A stretch of DNA of 64,000 nt from Helicostylum pulchrum (GCA_025677825.1 JAIXMO010000001.1:310001-374000), one strand, 5' to 3'. Positions 23,094-35,149 are shown, counted from the first letter of the stretch. Numbers and translations are program-made. Notes: a model not told the origin generated them from the sequence alone.

Positions 23094-23630
23094 ATGTCTT
23101 CTATTCCATCAATTGAACAATTAAACAAGGAGTCTCCCGAGAAGTTTATCGAGGCCGTTAATACACTTTTTGAAACTGCACCCCCTTTAGCTAAACATCT
23201 TTTGGATGCTCGTCCTTATACCTCTTACTTGCAATTGATTGATTATGCCGAAAAGGTTTGTCTTGGAGACGATTTAAGTAAGGACGAAAAGCTTGAAGTT
23301 ATGAATGCTCATCCTCGTATCGGTGCATCCAAGGTCGGATTATCCGCCAACTCGTTAAAGGAACAAGGATACAGCTCTATCAAGGATAGTGTTTCTACCG
23401 AAGATGAAAGGGTAAACGCTGAATTAGCAAAGTTAAATCAAGAATATGAGGACCAGTATGGGTTCAAGTTTGTCGTGTTTGTCGCTGGTCGTCCACGTCA
23501 TCAAATTATCCCTATCATCAAGGAACGTATGGCTGCTAATGACCGCGAAAAGGAACTTTACATTGGTATCACAGATATGATGCTGATCGCAAAGGATCGT
23601 TTAAAGAAGGCAACTGAAAGTAAAATTTAA
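23094..23630 (+). CDS. URAD: OHCU decarboxylase (uric acid degradation)
   Basis: Converts 2-oxo-4-hydroxy-4-carboxy-5-ureidoimidazoline to S-allantoin, the last of three steps after urate oxidase. A single 178-codon exon, the family length. Motifs: an N-terminal helix with FIEAVNTLFETAPPLAKHLL (the catalytic region uses a downstream His-Pro), the diagnostic MNAHPRIGASKVG, then LAKLNQEYEDQYGFKFVVF and VAGRPRHQII ending in an Arg-rich segment. The C-terminal tripeptide is SKI, close to the peroxisomal SKL signal, so peroxisomal targeting is possible but not certain. The PIF/Harbinger element begins only 138 bp after the stop codon and has left the coding sequence intact. Confidence 0.93.
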   Translation: MSSIPSIEQLNKESPEKFIEAVNTLFETAPPLAKHLLDARPYTSYLQLIDYAEKVCLGDDLSKDEKLEVMNAHPRIGASKVGLSANSLKEQGYSSIKDSVSTEDERVNAELAKLNQEYEDQYGFKFVVFVAGRPRHQIIPIIKERMAANDREKELYIGITDMMLIAKDRLKKATESKI

Positions 23631-23768
23631 AAAATATATAGAGTCTATATTGAAAAATAAAAAATATACCTTTCCAATAAAACCTTAGTTTTTTTTTAAG
23701 TAACCGCCATATTTTTATTGGGTGTATTTGTGGTAAGTCCAGTTTTGTTTCAAAATAAAGACAATGTA

Positions 23769-23821
23769 CAGGATTTTAGTCTTAATTGGTACGCTTGATT
23801 TTTTTTTTTGGTACGGTTTAC
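23769..23821 (+). repeat. Left terminal inverted repeat of the Harbinger element
   Basis: Begins CAGGATTTTAGTCTTAATTG, followed by GTACGCTTGA, a T-run and GGTACGGTTTAC. It pairs with the reverse complement of 27790-27846; differences are one substitution (GTACG against GTACA) and the length of the T-run. Confidence 0.9.
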
Positions 23822-23946
23822 ATGCTGAGACCTTCTGGAACAGGTGTATTAACAAAGAACTACGCTTAAGGTAAATATAGCCACTGTATGTTATCTTTTC
23901 TTACGTATTTAATCCAAAATAAAAATGTATTTCGTACCAAAAAAAA

Positions 23947-25513
23947 TTACAACCTCAACTCCTTCTTTCTGGTCATGACGTTGGCTACATTCTGCTTTCT
24001 AATAGTTTCCTTTAATCCATCCATTATTATATCTAATGCGTTCTTTCTTTCATTGTCAAAACCAAAAATACCAGCTGGATAATTCGGGCATTTTGCCTCC
24101 ATCTCTATTGCTACCTTGACTAACAACTTCACATACACATATTTTGCTTCCTGCCCATCCAAATAATTCTTCATCTCGAAAATTAACGATGTAAGCACCA
24201 TTAACAGCATTTCCATAAAAGGTGGTGTGTGTAAAGAAGAGCTACAATTCAGCCATCATATCTTTGGTTATAGCTTGCTTACTGCAAAGAACATATAACA
24301 ACTCGGAGGCAAAGTGATAGATATTGAATGCCTTATGTTTCTGTGATGCATGACCATAAAAATGTACTGGAATAATCGGTATAAACTCCTTTAAATATGT
24401 GTGAAGGCTGTGGTAATCCCAAAGCTTGTATGAACAGCTCTTAAAGTACTGATCTAGTAACCGCTCGGTGCTCATAAATATATGGTTGTTGGGTTGTTGG
24501 TATCAGAATTTCCAAGGGAAGAGCCAAGGAATGGGATTAAGTTACCACCAGTAAAAACATAGCCTCCAACCATCAATAATTCTATCATTCCAAAATACAT
24601 AGAAATTTCTTTGAAACCTTTATTCATCGTTATTTTCTTTTTTAACTTGCAGACAGGTGTGGTGTAAAAATCTGATGCGTCCAAGCCAAAAGCGCTATCG
24701 CCGTGTGATGGTTGATTGTGCCAAAACAAATCAAAGCTGGTGACCAGAATTGAATGATTGTCGAACTTGGTGATACAATTTACAAATCGTCTTACTTGCT
24801 CTAATATTTTATTGTGCCCGTTTACCAACATTGGTTGTGTATCTAATTTCAAGCCATTGACATGCTCATACTTGACACCGTCGCTTAATACTTTTTTGAA
24901 TAAATATTCTACATGATTTCTTCTTTTTGTTTAACTTTGATGGTCGTTGTTAATTCTAATGATTGCTTTAAAAAGAAAATTTGTCGATTTACTTGATTCA
25001 CAGGTACCTCAGTTAATTCAACTTCAGGTGCTAATCTTTTCATTGGACTTCCTTGATTTTCTTCGTATTCACGGAACCGTACTTTTTTTCATAGCATTTC
25101 ATTATATCTTCGATAATTTTTTTTTTTTTTTGATCGCTGCTTACAATCGTAACATTAATCCCTTTCCTTGCAGCTGTCTTACAAAGCTTTTCAATTGTTT
25201 GAATATTTAATTCTACATGTGCTGATAATAACACTGTTGGTTTTAGTGAAAGTGACCAGCAATCTATCCAAGAAAGCTTGCTTTAATTGAAAATTTAAAT
25301 TCAAATGAACTGTTCTGGCGGTTGCTGCTGGTAGAGTATTGGATAAATTTCTTCGCTTTGAATATGATATACAATGTCAGTGGTGGTATTGAACGCGATT
25401 GAATGAAAAAAGGAGTTGACACAAGCAAACGACGACTTTTCCTTCCAACTGTTAATGTTATTGTAAATCTCAGTCATTAGTTCATCAGATTGCAATACGT
25501 GCTTAGATGTCAT
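23947..25513 (-). pseudogene. Second gene of the Harbinger element, unknown protein, frame-disrupted
   Basis: Minus-strand frames follow one another without recognisable homology. 25301-25513 (MTSKHVLQSDELMTEIYNN..) comes first. Next is about 25040-25280, with KPTVLLSAHVELNIQTIEKL and IIEDIMKCYEKKYGS. Then about 24472-24880 has DGVKYEHVNGLKLDTQPMLV and SFDLFWHNQPSHGDSAFGLD. Then 24242-24475 (STERLLDQYFKSCSYKLWDY) and about 23947-24250 (LHTPPFMEMLLMVLTSLIFE). The last three are joined only by single-base frame shifts (a 4-bp ATGA overlap at 24472-24475), so they were probably one reading frame of about 300 codons. Harbinger elements usually carry a Myb/trihelix accessory protein; I see no Myb Trp pattern here. 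This is best described as an unknown element-borne protein, with the 5' frames possibly separate exons. Confidence 0.55.
25001..25221 (-). repeat. Inverted internal duplication, arm 1
   Basis: This segment, on the minus strand, matches 27469-27685 on the plus strand over about 220 bp with few differences. Shared words include CACATGTAGAATTAAATATT and GAAGATATAATGAAATGCTA. It is coding-like on this strand and forms part of the second element gene. Confidence 0.88.
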
Positions 25514-26128
25514 TTTAAAAAAGATAGAAGATACTCAGAGAAAAAAAATTAATTGAAGATACTCAGAGAAGTGTAAATTGATATATCTGCTAATATATTT
25601 ATAAGTCAATAAAATTGATAAAGTGATTTTACTATTTGAAAGGAATAAGAGTGGCTATTTATATAGATGAGAAGATTTCAATGACAGTTGAATCAAATGA
25701 TAGTAAAATAGGGAGTTGTGAATAACAAACGGACCGAGCTATTTGTACTGAGCAGATCACGATAAAGAATAACAAACAGGTGCTATTTTGCGTAACAGCG
25801 TCATGGACATCTTTTATAAGGAAATACACGCGGTATAGATTTACCTGTAGTAAATCTGTACTTGTCAAATAAAGCAGCAATCAAAAGGAGTGAATATATA
25901 GCGTGTATACATCATAAATAACCAAGAAAGCGATATTTTCTACATATTAACATATATATTGTTTACAAACAAGCATGCAAGTGGGCGTAATTTTTTAGGG
26001 AGACCTTACATCCCCCTCAATAAGGCAATTATATTAATTTTTGTCTGATTACTGTCCTCCATTCCACCAGCAACTTTATAAAATGCATATTTTTTTTCTC
26101 GTTTACTTTATTTTTATTTTTATTTGAA

Positions 26129-27477
26129 ATGTCTACATACGCAGAATTATTCTTGTGACGGCTTGCTATCACTTACGAAGATTCAGTGCTTTTAACGAAC
26201 ACATGTTCTGCAGCCGTTTATTCTTACTTCACTGAAAATGAACTCCAAAGTAACTTGAACCAAGACGCGTTTCTTTATTACTATTCTGGTATTTTTGACG
26301 CACCTTCTTTCTTTGACGCATTGTCTTTCATGATAGTTGGCACACGATCAACTCGTGCTATCCCATCAACAGGAAATGTATCATTAAGCAATATTCAATA
26401 CTGGACGATTACTCACCCATTTCTTGCAGATGACGACAATCCGCGTTCGAGTTTTCGTGCAATGTACCGAATGAATCTTGCCAGTTTTGAAAGACTGGTT
26501 AATGACCTCAGCCAGCATCCTACTTTTGATTTGAGAGCGCACAATAGCATACCAGTGTATATACAAATCTCTTGTGCTATCTGGAGGCTAGCTAACTGTC
26601 ATCTCGGATACAGAATGTGTAACGCTGGTCTGGGTGTATCCCACGGAAGTTACATCAAATTTTTCCGTAGAACCCTAATTGCAATCGAAGGAGTCTATGG
26701 AAGCAACATTAGTTGGCCCGTTGATCAAGAAAGGGTTCAAGCCATACAAACAGGTTTTGAATGGCCACCTGCGCCTGCACATATATCTACCCATCGTTTG
26801 CCTAATGTTATTGGTGCGCTCGATGGTAAAAATGTGATCATTGAATCACCAAGGGTTCATCCGGAATATTGGCGAGATAGAAAGGGTAACTTCGCGATGA
26901 AGCTGACAGCAGTATGCGACGATAAATGTCGTTTCACGTACATTCGGGTTGGAGACTCTGGTATGATTTAAAACTAATTTATTAAATATCGACTACCATG
27001 CTGATGACATTAAATAGGTCGTACTCACGATGCTGCTGCATTCAATGGACCGAGGTATTCACGGTATTCTTGCGACATCCACAAACCTTTTTTTCCTCTG
27101 ATGGATTCATTCTCGCAGGTAAACAACTGTTTAACCATTAATTATTGATAACTGTATACTGTAGCTAAACTATTAATGTTAACTATCTTGATTCTGCTTA
27201 CCCTCTTTCGAATAATATTATTGTTCCCTACCCGACCACGGAGACCAATGGTAATTCCCCGGATGCTATTGCCAAAAGAAGGTTCAACAAAGTCCATTCG
27301 TCTGCAAGAATGACCGTCGAAAGGGCCTTTGGATTGCTTTCTGCTAGATGGCAATTCATTAGCAAGCATGTATACATGAGAGATATCACTGACGTTTGTT
27401 ATGTTATAACTGCAGCATGTATACTGCACAACATCTGTATCAATATCGATGATCCTGATTTTGATTTTCACATGTAG
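26129..27477 (+). pseudogene. PIF/Harbinger DDE transposase (HARBI1-like), disrupted
   Basis: DNA transposase of the DDE_Tnp_4 family. The main exon (to about 26959) has the helix-turn-helix region RSSFRAMYRMNLASFERLV and IPVYIQISCAIWRLANCHLG, and the first catalytic Asp in LPNVIGALDGKNVIIESP. FAMKLTAVCDDKCRFTYI and VGDSG|RTHDAAAFNG follow across an intron (about 26960-27017). The second Asp is in ILA|DSAYPLSNNIIVPYP, and the Glu in SARMTVERAFGLLSARWQF; the protein ends DDPDFDFHM. Defects: an in-frame TGA nine codons after the likely ATG at 26129 (MSTYAELFL-stop), a frameshift near 27053, and an intron-2 3' end reading TTG where AG is needed (before DSAYP). The catalytic triad codons survive, so inactivation looks recent. 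Confidence 0.85.
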
Positions 27478-27685
27478 AATTAAATATTCAAACAATTGAA
27501 AAGATTTGTAAGACAGCTGAAAGGAAAGGAATTAATCTTACGGCTGTAAGCAGCGATAAAAAAGAAATTATTGAAGATATAATGAAATGCTATGAAAAAA
27601 AAGTACGGTTCCGTGAATACGAAGAAAATCAAGGAAGACCAATGAAAAGATTAGCATCTGAAGTTGAATTAATTGAGGTGCCTGT
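27469..27685 (+). repeat. Inverted internal duplication, arm 2
   Basis: Second arm of the inverted duplication. It starts inside the last codons of the transposase (HM-stop is encoded by CACATGTAG) and runs almost to the sub-terminal GTACC repeats. The copied frame is open for a time (IICKTAERKGINLTAVSSD-like reading) but has diverged. Confidence 0.88.
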
Positions 27686-27789
27686 AATTTTTTTTTTTAA
27701 CTTCTACTCCCAAACCGTACCAAAAATAAAAAATGCGTGCCAAATAATAAAGTGTACCAAATTTATTTTGGAGTTGTACCAAAAAAAAA

Positions 27790-27846
27790 GTAAACCGTAC
27801 CAAAAAAAAAAAAAAATCAAGTGTACCAATTAAGACTAAAATCCTG
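27790..27846 (-). repeat. Right terminal inverted repeat of the Harbinger element
   Basis: Inverted partner of 23769-23821, ending AATTAAGACTAAAATCCTG. Just inside it, GTACC-type words recur at about 27716-27790 (CCGTACC, GTGTACC, TTGTACC), possibly sub-terminal transposase-binding repeats. Confidence 0.9.
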
Positions 27847-27973
27847 TAATAGTGAAAGATTATATTTATTACAGAGTATGTTATTTTGGTTGTCTAATTG
27901 GATATTATTAATTGTTAAAAGTAAAGGGTATTACGAATAATTAGTTTTTTTTTTAAAAAAAATAAAAAAAAGT

Positions 27974-30900
27974 CTAACGTCTTCCCTTTCTGTTCCAGTA
28001 TACAAGAACAATAAATAACAAAACATTAAAGATATAAAAGGCAAGAAGAATACCGAAATTAAGCCACTTGTTAGATGCGCTCCAACTCATTTGAGTTTCA
28101 TAAAATTCGGGCCCGGACTTGTAAGTGCAATAACCACACTGTTCAGGTGCAACAGCATCAAGATTATCAATGTAACCAGTAGCGCCTGAAGCAAAGAAGG
28201 ACTGGGTATAGTCACGACAGGTTTGGCCAGGAGGAGGAGTGAATCGAAACAAATCTTGTTGTGAGCACACTACTTCAAGGTTCTCCATTTCGTTAACAGT
28301 AAGACCTTCGATATAGTAATGGAAAGGATCAAGCCAATACATCCAGGAGCTCCAAAAAGTAGGCATAGCTTTGAAAGGTTGCATCAGACCGCAGAAAAGA
28401 ATCAAAATAGATAGAACCATAGGGTTAATCAAGGCTGCCATCGTGGGAGACTCAGAAACTGAAGCAATAACAAAACCTAAGGAAACAGCCCAACATACAA
28501 GGACAACAAATGTAATATAGAAATAGCCACATGCAGATGCAGTATTTTGCATACCGGCAGTCCAATAGAAGCCAAACATAAAGGTAGAAGCAAAGAAAAT
28601 AATATAAGGGAGTTCAACTAGAATAGCAGCGACGGACCATGGGAACCAACTGTAATATCTAGAGGAATACTCTCGTCTGAAATAAACTCGCTCCGTCATA
28701 AATTTAGGTTGAGCTAAAATAATCATAGTAAAACACATAATAAAAGTACCAAAGAGAGCAAAGATCTTAAACAGCATATCAGATGAAGAAACTCCTAATT
28801 TCCAGAAGGTGAAACCAGTAAACAATGAGGTAAACATAAGATTGAGGAAACGACCAATATTATACTCGGGCGAACGCCAATAAGCAATAGACATACGAGT
28901 AAATACGAGACGGAATTGAGTGGACATAGAGGTAGCATAGGTATGAGCGACACGAGTAGGATTATTGATAGAATTACGACTAATTTCATCCAATTCAGCA
29001 TCAAGAGTCTTACTTTCTTTAGATTCTTGCCAAATTTTAGCCCAGTCTCTGGTGGCTTTACTAGCAGTACCAGCACCAACAACTTCAAGAATATACTCTG
29101 CAGGATTAGCATCACGGGAACACTTGGGTCCACCGTTTGACTCAAAGTAATCAATCATAGTACGCGAATCTTCACCAATTTCACCATAGTAAGCAGTTTT
29201 ACCACCACGAACAAGCAATAAAAGATGATCAAAGTATCCAAACAAAATAGAAGAAGGTTGATGAATGGTACAAAGCACAGGCCAACCAGCATCAGCCAAT
29301 TTACGAATAAATCGAATAATGTTATAAGAACTTTGAGCATCAAGACCGGAAGTAGGTTCATCCAAAAACAAAAGTTGAGGCTTTCCAACTAATTCCATAC
29401 CAATAGTTAAGCGTTTACGTTCTTCAACAGAGATACCGTAGCCACTTTCAACTTCGCCAATTTGAGCATCACCAATATCTTCCATTTCTAAAAGTTGAAT
29501 AATTTGTTCGACATATGCGTTCTTTTCTTCTAATGGGACTTCGGAAGGTTGACGTAACTGAGCAGAGAATCGAAGGGCTTCGCGAACTGTAACCGCAGGT
29601 TGATGAATATCCATTTGTTCACAGTAACCAGTTATACGTTCGAAGTCGTTCATGAGAGTTTCACCATTTAAAAATACGTCTCCTTTAACGATACCAACCG
29701 TCTTTCTACGAGCAAGAACATCCAAGAGAGTAGTTTTACCAGCGCCAGAAGAACCCATCAAAGCAGTTAAATGACCAGGTTTGACAATACCATTGATGTC
29801 GTTCAAAAGGGAAAGTTGACTACCCTTAACTGGAACGCTATAATGAACATTTTGCCAAGAGAAAGTAGTACCAGAGGAAATCTTATCCATATTACCGGAA
29901 ATTGAGTTCTGTTTGCGACGACGTTCGCCTTCTTCTTCGGCAGTACGTTTCTTGGGAGCTTTACCAGGAAGATAAAGTTTAGTAAGCGTAGTAGACTTAT
30001 AAATCTTGAGCCATTCCATGGACATAGCAGTAATAATAGTGAAAAAAATAAAGAAAGCAAGAATGACAACAACATTAGGAGCCCATAAATCTTCAGGGTT
30101 ATAAGAAAACGCAGTACGAAGATAATCATCACCACGAACAAAAGGCTCACCGGGAACGCCACCTTCCATAATACAGACTTTGTGATCCCAATTTTGATAA
30201 TCTGGGCCGTAAGGAACAGCATTTCCAACACCTTCACAAGAATAGGATTGACCAGACATTTCATTAGAAATCAAGGCCTTGTAACCATATGTAATAGGAT
30301 TAATATAGTATAACCAAGATAACCAAGGACGCATTTTCTTGAAAGGAATAGTATAACCGGTGTAACTAGTAGTGGCAATCAACAAGACACCAGTGATTTG
30401 GGTAGCTAAAAAGAAACTTGTCGTAATAGAACCAAAGAATCTGAAAAAGCCAGTCATACACATAGTTAAAAGGAAAAGAATAAGAAAGGAGGTAAAAAAT
30501 TTACCAGCTGTCAAATTAAGACCCATCATAAAGTAAGAACATATTTGGTAAAGCATAACTTGAGCCAAACAATATGGCACGTCCATTACTACCTGAGCAA
30601 TATAATAAGCAGAAGGACGATAAAGAGCAAATTGCTTGTGTTTCTCGAGAATAGGGCGACCCATCAAGAAACGAACAAGTTCAGATTGTGAGATAAAGAC
30701 GTTAAACATAGCAGAAAAGAAAATAGCACCTGCGCGAGAGAAAGCACCAGCACCGTTCATAGGGGGTAAGTAAAAGCATGAGGCGGTAATCAAACCTTGA
30801 ATAAGCATAGTACCATAACGAGAAGTAATAGCTTCAGTATCCTTAATTAAAAGTTGATGTTCACGAATCGTTAACGCCTTTACTTGTTGAAAGAAAGAGG

Positions 30901-32473
30901 CAATATATGGCCCACCTTTACCAGCTCGTTTCTGATGCTCTTCACGGACAGCATCTTCGAACTTGGCTGGTTGATTCTCTTGCTCTATAGTACGCTCATA
31001 ATCTTCGAGATCTTGCAACATGATTTTGTAGACATCAGACTCAAGATATCTCTTTTGGAATTCAGAAGCATGTTGTGGGACACGATCTTCGTATCCGGGC
31101 TTATATTCACGCTCGATAGGGTTACAGAGACCAGTCAAGAAATCAGGAATAGATTTACGGGCAGGACAATAGAAGCCAAGGTCTTCAAAATAGGCTTTAG
31201 CGCCACTAGCAGGACCAAAATAAATACAGTGGCCTTCATCCAAAAGAAGAAGCTTATCAAACAAATTGAAAATACTGTTGGAGGCTTGATAGAGCGTAGC
31301 AATTGTAGTAACTTCAAAAATGTCGGTCATAATTCTAAGAGATCGAACATAATCAAGAGCAGAAGCAGCATCAAGACCACGGGTAGAGCAATCCCAACAA
31401 TTTACAGCACTGTTCGTAGTCATTTGTTCAGCAATTGACAGACGTTTACGTTCGCCACCGGAGAGACCACGGATAGCTGCGTTACCAACAAGTGTACTCA
31501 TCTGTTTGGTTAAACCCAACATGTTTCCAAGCATAAATATAATACGATCGACAAAATCTTGCTTAGTTTCTTCACCAGTACGTTTACCGGGAGTTTTGGT
31601 ACGAAGTGCAAATTGAAGAGTTTGTTGAGTGGTGAGAGTAGGGTAATGAAGATCTTCTTCGCCATTGTAACAAACTTGACCTCGGTATCTTTTGGAAAAC
31701 GTCTTGGGATCAATGCCGCCATAACTGACATCACCGCTGATATGGGTGTACGATTCTCTCATGTTGGAAATTACTTTTAAAAATGACGTGCAACCAGCGC
31801 CTGGGCGACCTAGTACCAAAAGCATTTCCCCGTCTCTACAACATCCAGTGAGATCATCGATAATGTACTTGGTACTAGTAGTTTTATTCTGGAAGAACTT
31901 CCAGAATTTGAATAATGATACGACACTACTAATGACAGTTGGAATTGTATACGCATCAGCACCTAAACCCTATATATAAAAAAAGATGATGTTTTAGATC
32001 TTAAATTTTTTTTTAGACTCAAAGTAAGTATAAATTACCTCAACGTGCAGATTTCTCCAAGAAACACCGATATGCTTCTTCTTAAGCCCACCATCATCTT
32101 GCTTTCTGGAAATACCGTGCAAGAATTCGTCAAGGTTAAAATCTTCGGTATCGGCTTGACCTTCTTCCGCTTTTGAGTGTGACGTACGTTGACTTCTTCG
32201 ACTAAGTTCTCGACGAAGATCTTCATACTCAATTTTGGCATCTATTTATATTATTCGGTTTAATAAAATTGATTGAAAAATAAAAAAAAAGAGGTTTTAA
32301 GCTTCGCTACCTTCTACAGATACTTGATTTGTGTTCGATTCGCCATAAGTATCTTGGTATCCATATTGGTTTTTATGAACGCCTGAAAGGGTACTTTCTG
32401 ACGAAGTATGTATATGGTTCGGCTGTTCCATCGGTGTACTCTCTATTCGTTCGATATAGACTTTATCTTCCAT
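27974..32473 (-). CDS. PDR-type ABC transporter (ABCG full-size, multidrug efflux)
   Basis: Plasma-membrane ATP-driven exporter of drugs, lipids or sterols, like yeast Pdr5 or Candida Cdr1. Three exons (32311-32473, 32039-32241, 27974-31969) give 1,453 residues in the NBD-TMD-NBD-TMD order. NBD1 has the degenerate Walker A GRPGAGCTSFLKVI, signature LSGGERKRLSIAEQ and CWDCSTRGLDAASALDY. NBD2 has canonical Walker A GSSGAGKTTLLDVLARR, a signature changed to ISVEERKRLTIGMEL, and LLFLDEPTSGLDAQS. This asymmetry (degenerate NBD1 Walker A, altered NBD2 signature) is characteristic of fungal PDR pumps. Each TMD has about six spans, and the C-terminus has the typical FVLV-YWNRKGRR end. The N-terminus (residues about 1-130) is a poorly conserved polar tail. 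The transcript 3' end lies 127 bp from the Harbinger element. Confidence 0.95.
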
Positions 32474-34540
32474 ATAATAGAGAAAAATGTAGACAGAAAA
32501 GTAAAAGAAACTTTTTTTTTGATATTTATTTATTTTTTTAAAAAAAAGAATTAACGGAAATCAATCAATTAAACTTTTTCTCGATTAGATTGCCGCGAAC
32601 CGCAGTATTTTTGTTTTACTTTTAAGTGACCTACCGCAGCTTTGGAAGAATAAATAAGCTAAAACCTAGTAGAAGCAAATGATTTCGAATGTAGTACAAA
32701 CACATTTAATATAAATGCCTGAATCTTTTGGCACGAATAATTTTCTTTTGTTCTATCAAATAATAGTAACAGTTCAACGCAGTAGTTACGTGGTATACTT
32801 ATTCAAGGAAGACGTATCATCGGACGCGATCTTGTCATGACAGCTGATATTGAGATCAAAGATATTGTTTTTACACAAGTATTTTCTGCAAACATGTTTA
32901 TATTCCATTTTTGATCGTATGTTTTATTATTGGAAAAAAATGAAAGAGAGATGCTTACATGTTGTAAGATGATGAGTATAATCTAACGCTATGTATTCTA
33001 CTTACCGGTTATTATAATTATACGTCCCAAAGCATAACAGATCAATCAATTGTTAGATCTAGACTGTGGAATTTCGGATGTGAAGATGTACCTCTCAGAT
33101 TTTTGGATTCGTACTTCGAATGAGCTGATCTTCCACGTTCTGGCACTAATAACCCAAAACTTAATTACTGCGGCGTATACCAGAGAAAAAAAATTTCTAG
33201 CTTGTTTTTCCGAAGACTTTAGTTATTCCGATAAAAATCGGCCTATAATATGGAATAAAAATTACGAAACATTTTTTTACCTATTATATAATGCAGCGAG
33301 TGGAGTAACACGATGCCACGTAAATAACAACAAATAGTGCAATTGAATTTGATAAATAATTCGTATCGAACAGTTTTAAAACCTGAATAAAACTGACATG
33401 GTTTTCTTTTTTAAAAACATGTTCATGTTGCCGTATTTACTCTAATAATAAAACAGAATATTGATACATCTTTACGAAAATTCAGTATACCAAATATACT
33501 ATAACAAGAGCTAATGGCAATAGCAACTCGATTATTCCATTGTTCCTTGATTTAAACAACTATTCGAAAATTTCCTGTAGCTAGACAACAGGTACATGTT
33601 GCGATTGTATAACTATACCTGTCATGTTTCACTCGACGATGACAGTTGACTCAGTTCCTGGATTAGCTAGATACTGTGTATTAAAACAACGGTACAATTA
33701 TTAAGTGATATTTTTTTATAAAAGGAACTATATTTTTAACCAAGAAAAACTCCCCATCATATAATAAAGGGTTACATAAAGACTCGTTTTCTTTTTTCTT
33801 TAACTTATATTTTACATCAACTCCCTTTCTGCAAAATCTCACACATATGTCGGTAGGGAATCAATTTGTTTTTCCATCATTTAAATAAGCAACCAATTAT
33901 TTATTATCTACCCCTTTTTGCACGGCCAGTACGATGTGTATTGTCGTTTTAGGAAAAGTGTATTGTTCTTTTTAGAAGAGTGTATTGTCTCATTAGATTA
34001 GCTTAGATTATCGAGCTCTTTTTTTTTTGCTCGAGTCACGATATTTTTATTGCAAATAAGGATTAATATACCTTGCTCGTCGTAAGGTATAAATTTTACG
34101 ACCCAATGGAGGTTCTCTAACTGAAATAGCAGATCTAAATACTTTGAAAGAGTTGAAACTACCTGGGAGTGTCACCGTATAAAATGTAGCTCATTAAGTC
34201 GGGCAATGAGAGTAGCATTTTTACCGTCCCTTTAATATTATCCGTCATACTGGCGATACTTTTAGTTTACGTAAATGATTATATTTACTTGTTATTGATT
34301 CATAACTGGTTTTATTTTCCGAATCGTAACGATAAGCATGTTGTTTGTGTGGGATAGTGAACCCCTTGAATTTTTTCTTCTGTCACACCCGAATTGTCTT
34401 CTATGTTATTTCTACTAGCTTTTATAAAAGAAGGATTCAATTTATATAAACAAAGAAGATTAGTTTATTCCGAAATTACTGTACGAGACTGTTACAGGAC
34501 CCCATTTGTACAATTTTCGTATATTCAGTGCGTCCACTCT
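32474..34540. other. Gene-poor interval upstream of the ABC transporter
   Basis: No supported gene. The left few hundred bases should be the transporter promoter. A 95-codon plus-strand frame at 33050-33337 (MLDLDCGISDVKMYLSDFW..) has no recognisable motif. The rest is AT-rich. Confidence 0.55.
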
Positions 34541-34555
34541 CAGTTGGACATTTTT

Positions 34556-35010
34556 TGGAAAAAATTGATCAGATTTTTGATCACTTTTTTAAAAACACGT
34601 GTTTTAAAAAAAATAATGGGCAGGAAATGATGAATTATGATACTTAAAATAGTTCTTGAACTCACCCAAGTTATTATACAAAAAAATATATTGTGTATCA
34701 TTTTTTGCCATTAAATGTTTTTGTTTGTTCTCAATTAAAAAAGTACAGAGATATTTATTAGAATATCACATAACGATACATTTAAAAGCTACTATAGCTA
34801 TAATTTACAAGACTAGAAAGTATCTTTGTGTTCACTTTATTTGGTTTATACTGCATCCCTTTTCAATTTTTCCTCACATAGTTAATTTTCTAAAGATTTA
34901 CACTCCATTCAAGTCTAAAATTATTGTCTTCACGTCTTAATTAATTTGCAAGTTTTATTTCATTATTTTCTCCCTATTAGTTTGTTTAGTATCCCTTCGT
35001 TAATGAATAA
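34556..35010 (+). repeat. Dispersed repeat, copy B
   Basis: Closely matches 57.69-58.19 kb in the same orientation. Shared words include TTCTTGAACTCACCCAAGTT, ACAAAAAAATATTGTGTATC-type runs, GAATATCACATAAC and ATACATTTAAAA. The first block of copy C (57.57-57.69 kb) is absent or unrecognisable here. Confidence 0.75.
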
Positions 35011-35149
35011 TGTCAAAGTATATTATTTTCTGTATGTAGTAATTAGTAATTCTAACAAAAATGCCTTGAAATTAGAAAAGTTGGCATTGTCATGATTTTA
35101 CTCTAGTGATGGAATTGGTCTTGAGCGATTCCTCCGTATCTAAGAAATA

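Larger units (their letters stand above)
23769..27846. mobile_element. PIF/Harbinger DNA transposon, full length but inactivated
   Basis: A 4,078-bp unit bounded by terminal inverted repeats of about 53-57 bp that begin CAGGATTTTAGTCTTAATTG and share TTGATTTTTT..GGTACGGTTTAC. TA dinucleotides flank both ends. PIF/Harbinger elements normally duplicate a 3-bp TWA target; the outer third bases here (GTA on the left, TAA on the right) do not match, so the duplication is TA or a decayed triplet. It contains a Harbinger-type DDE transposase relic (plus, right half), a second unknown gene (minus, left half) in a divergent arrangement, and an inverted duplication of about 220 bp. It sits between the OHCU decarboxylase and ABC transporter genes, downstream of both. 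Confidence 0.88.

Noticed and set aside
28795..31780. Many frames overlapping the ABC transporter on both strands
   Set aside because: They lie inside a 1,453-residue protein with complete NBD and TMD motifs and show no independent motif.
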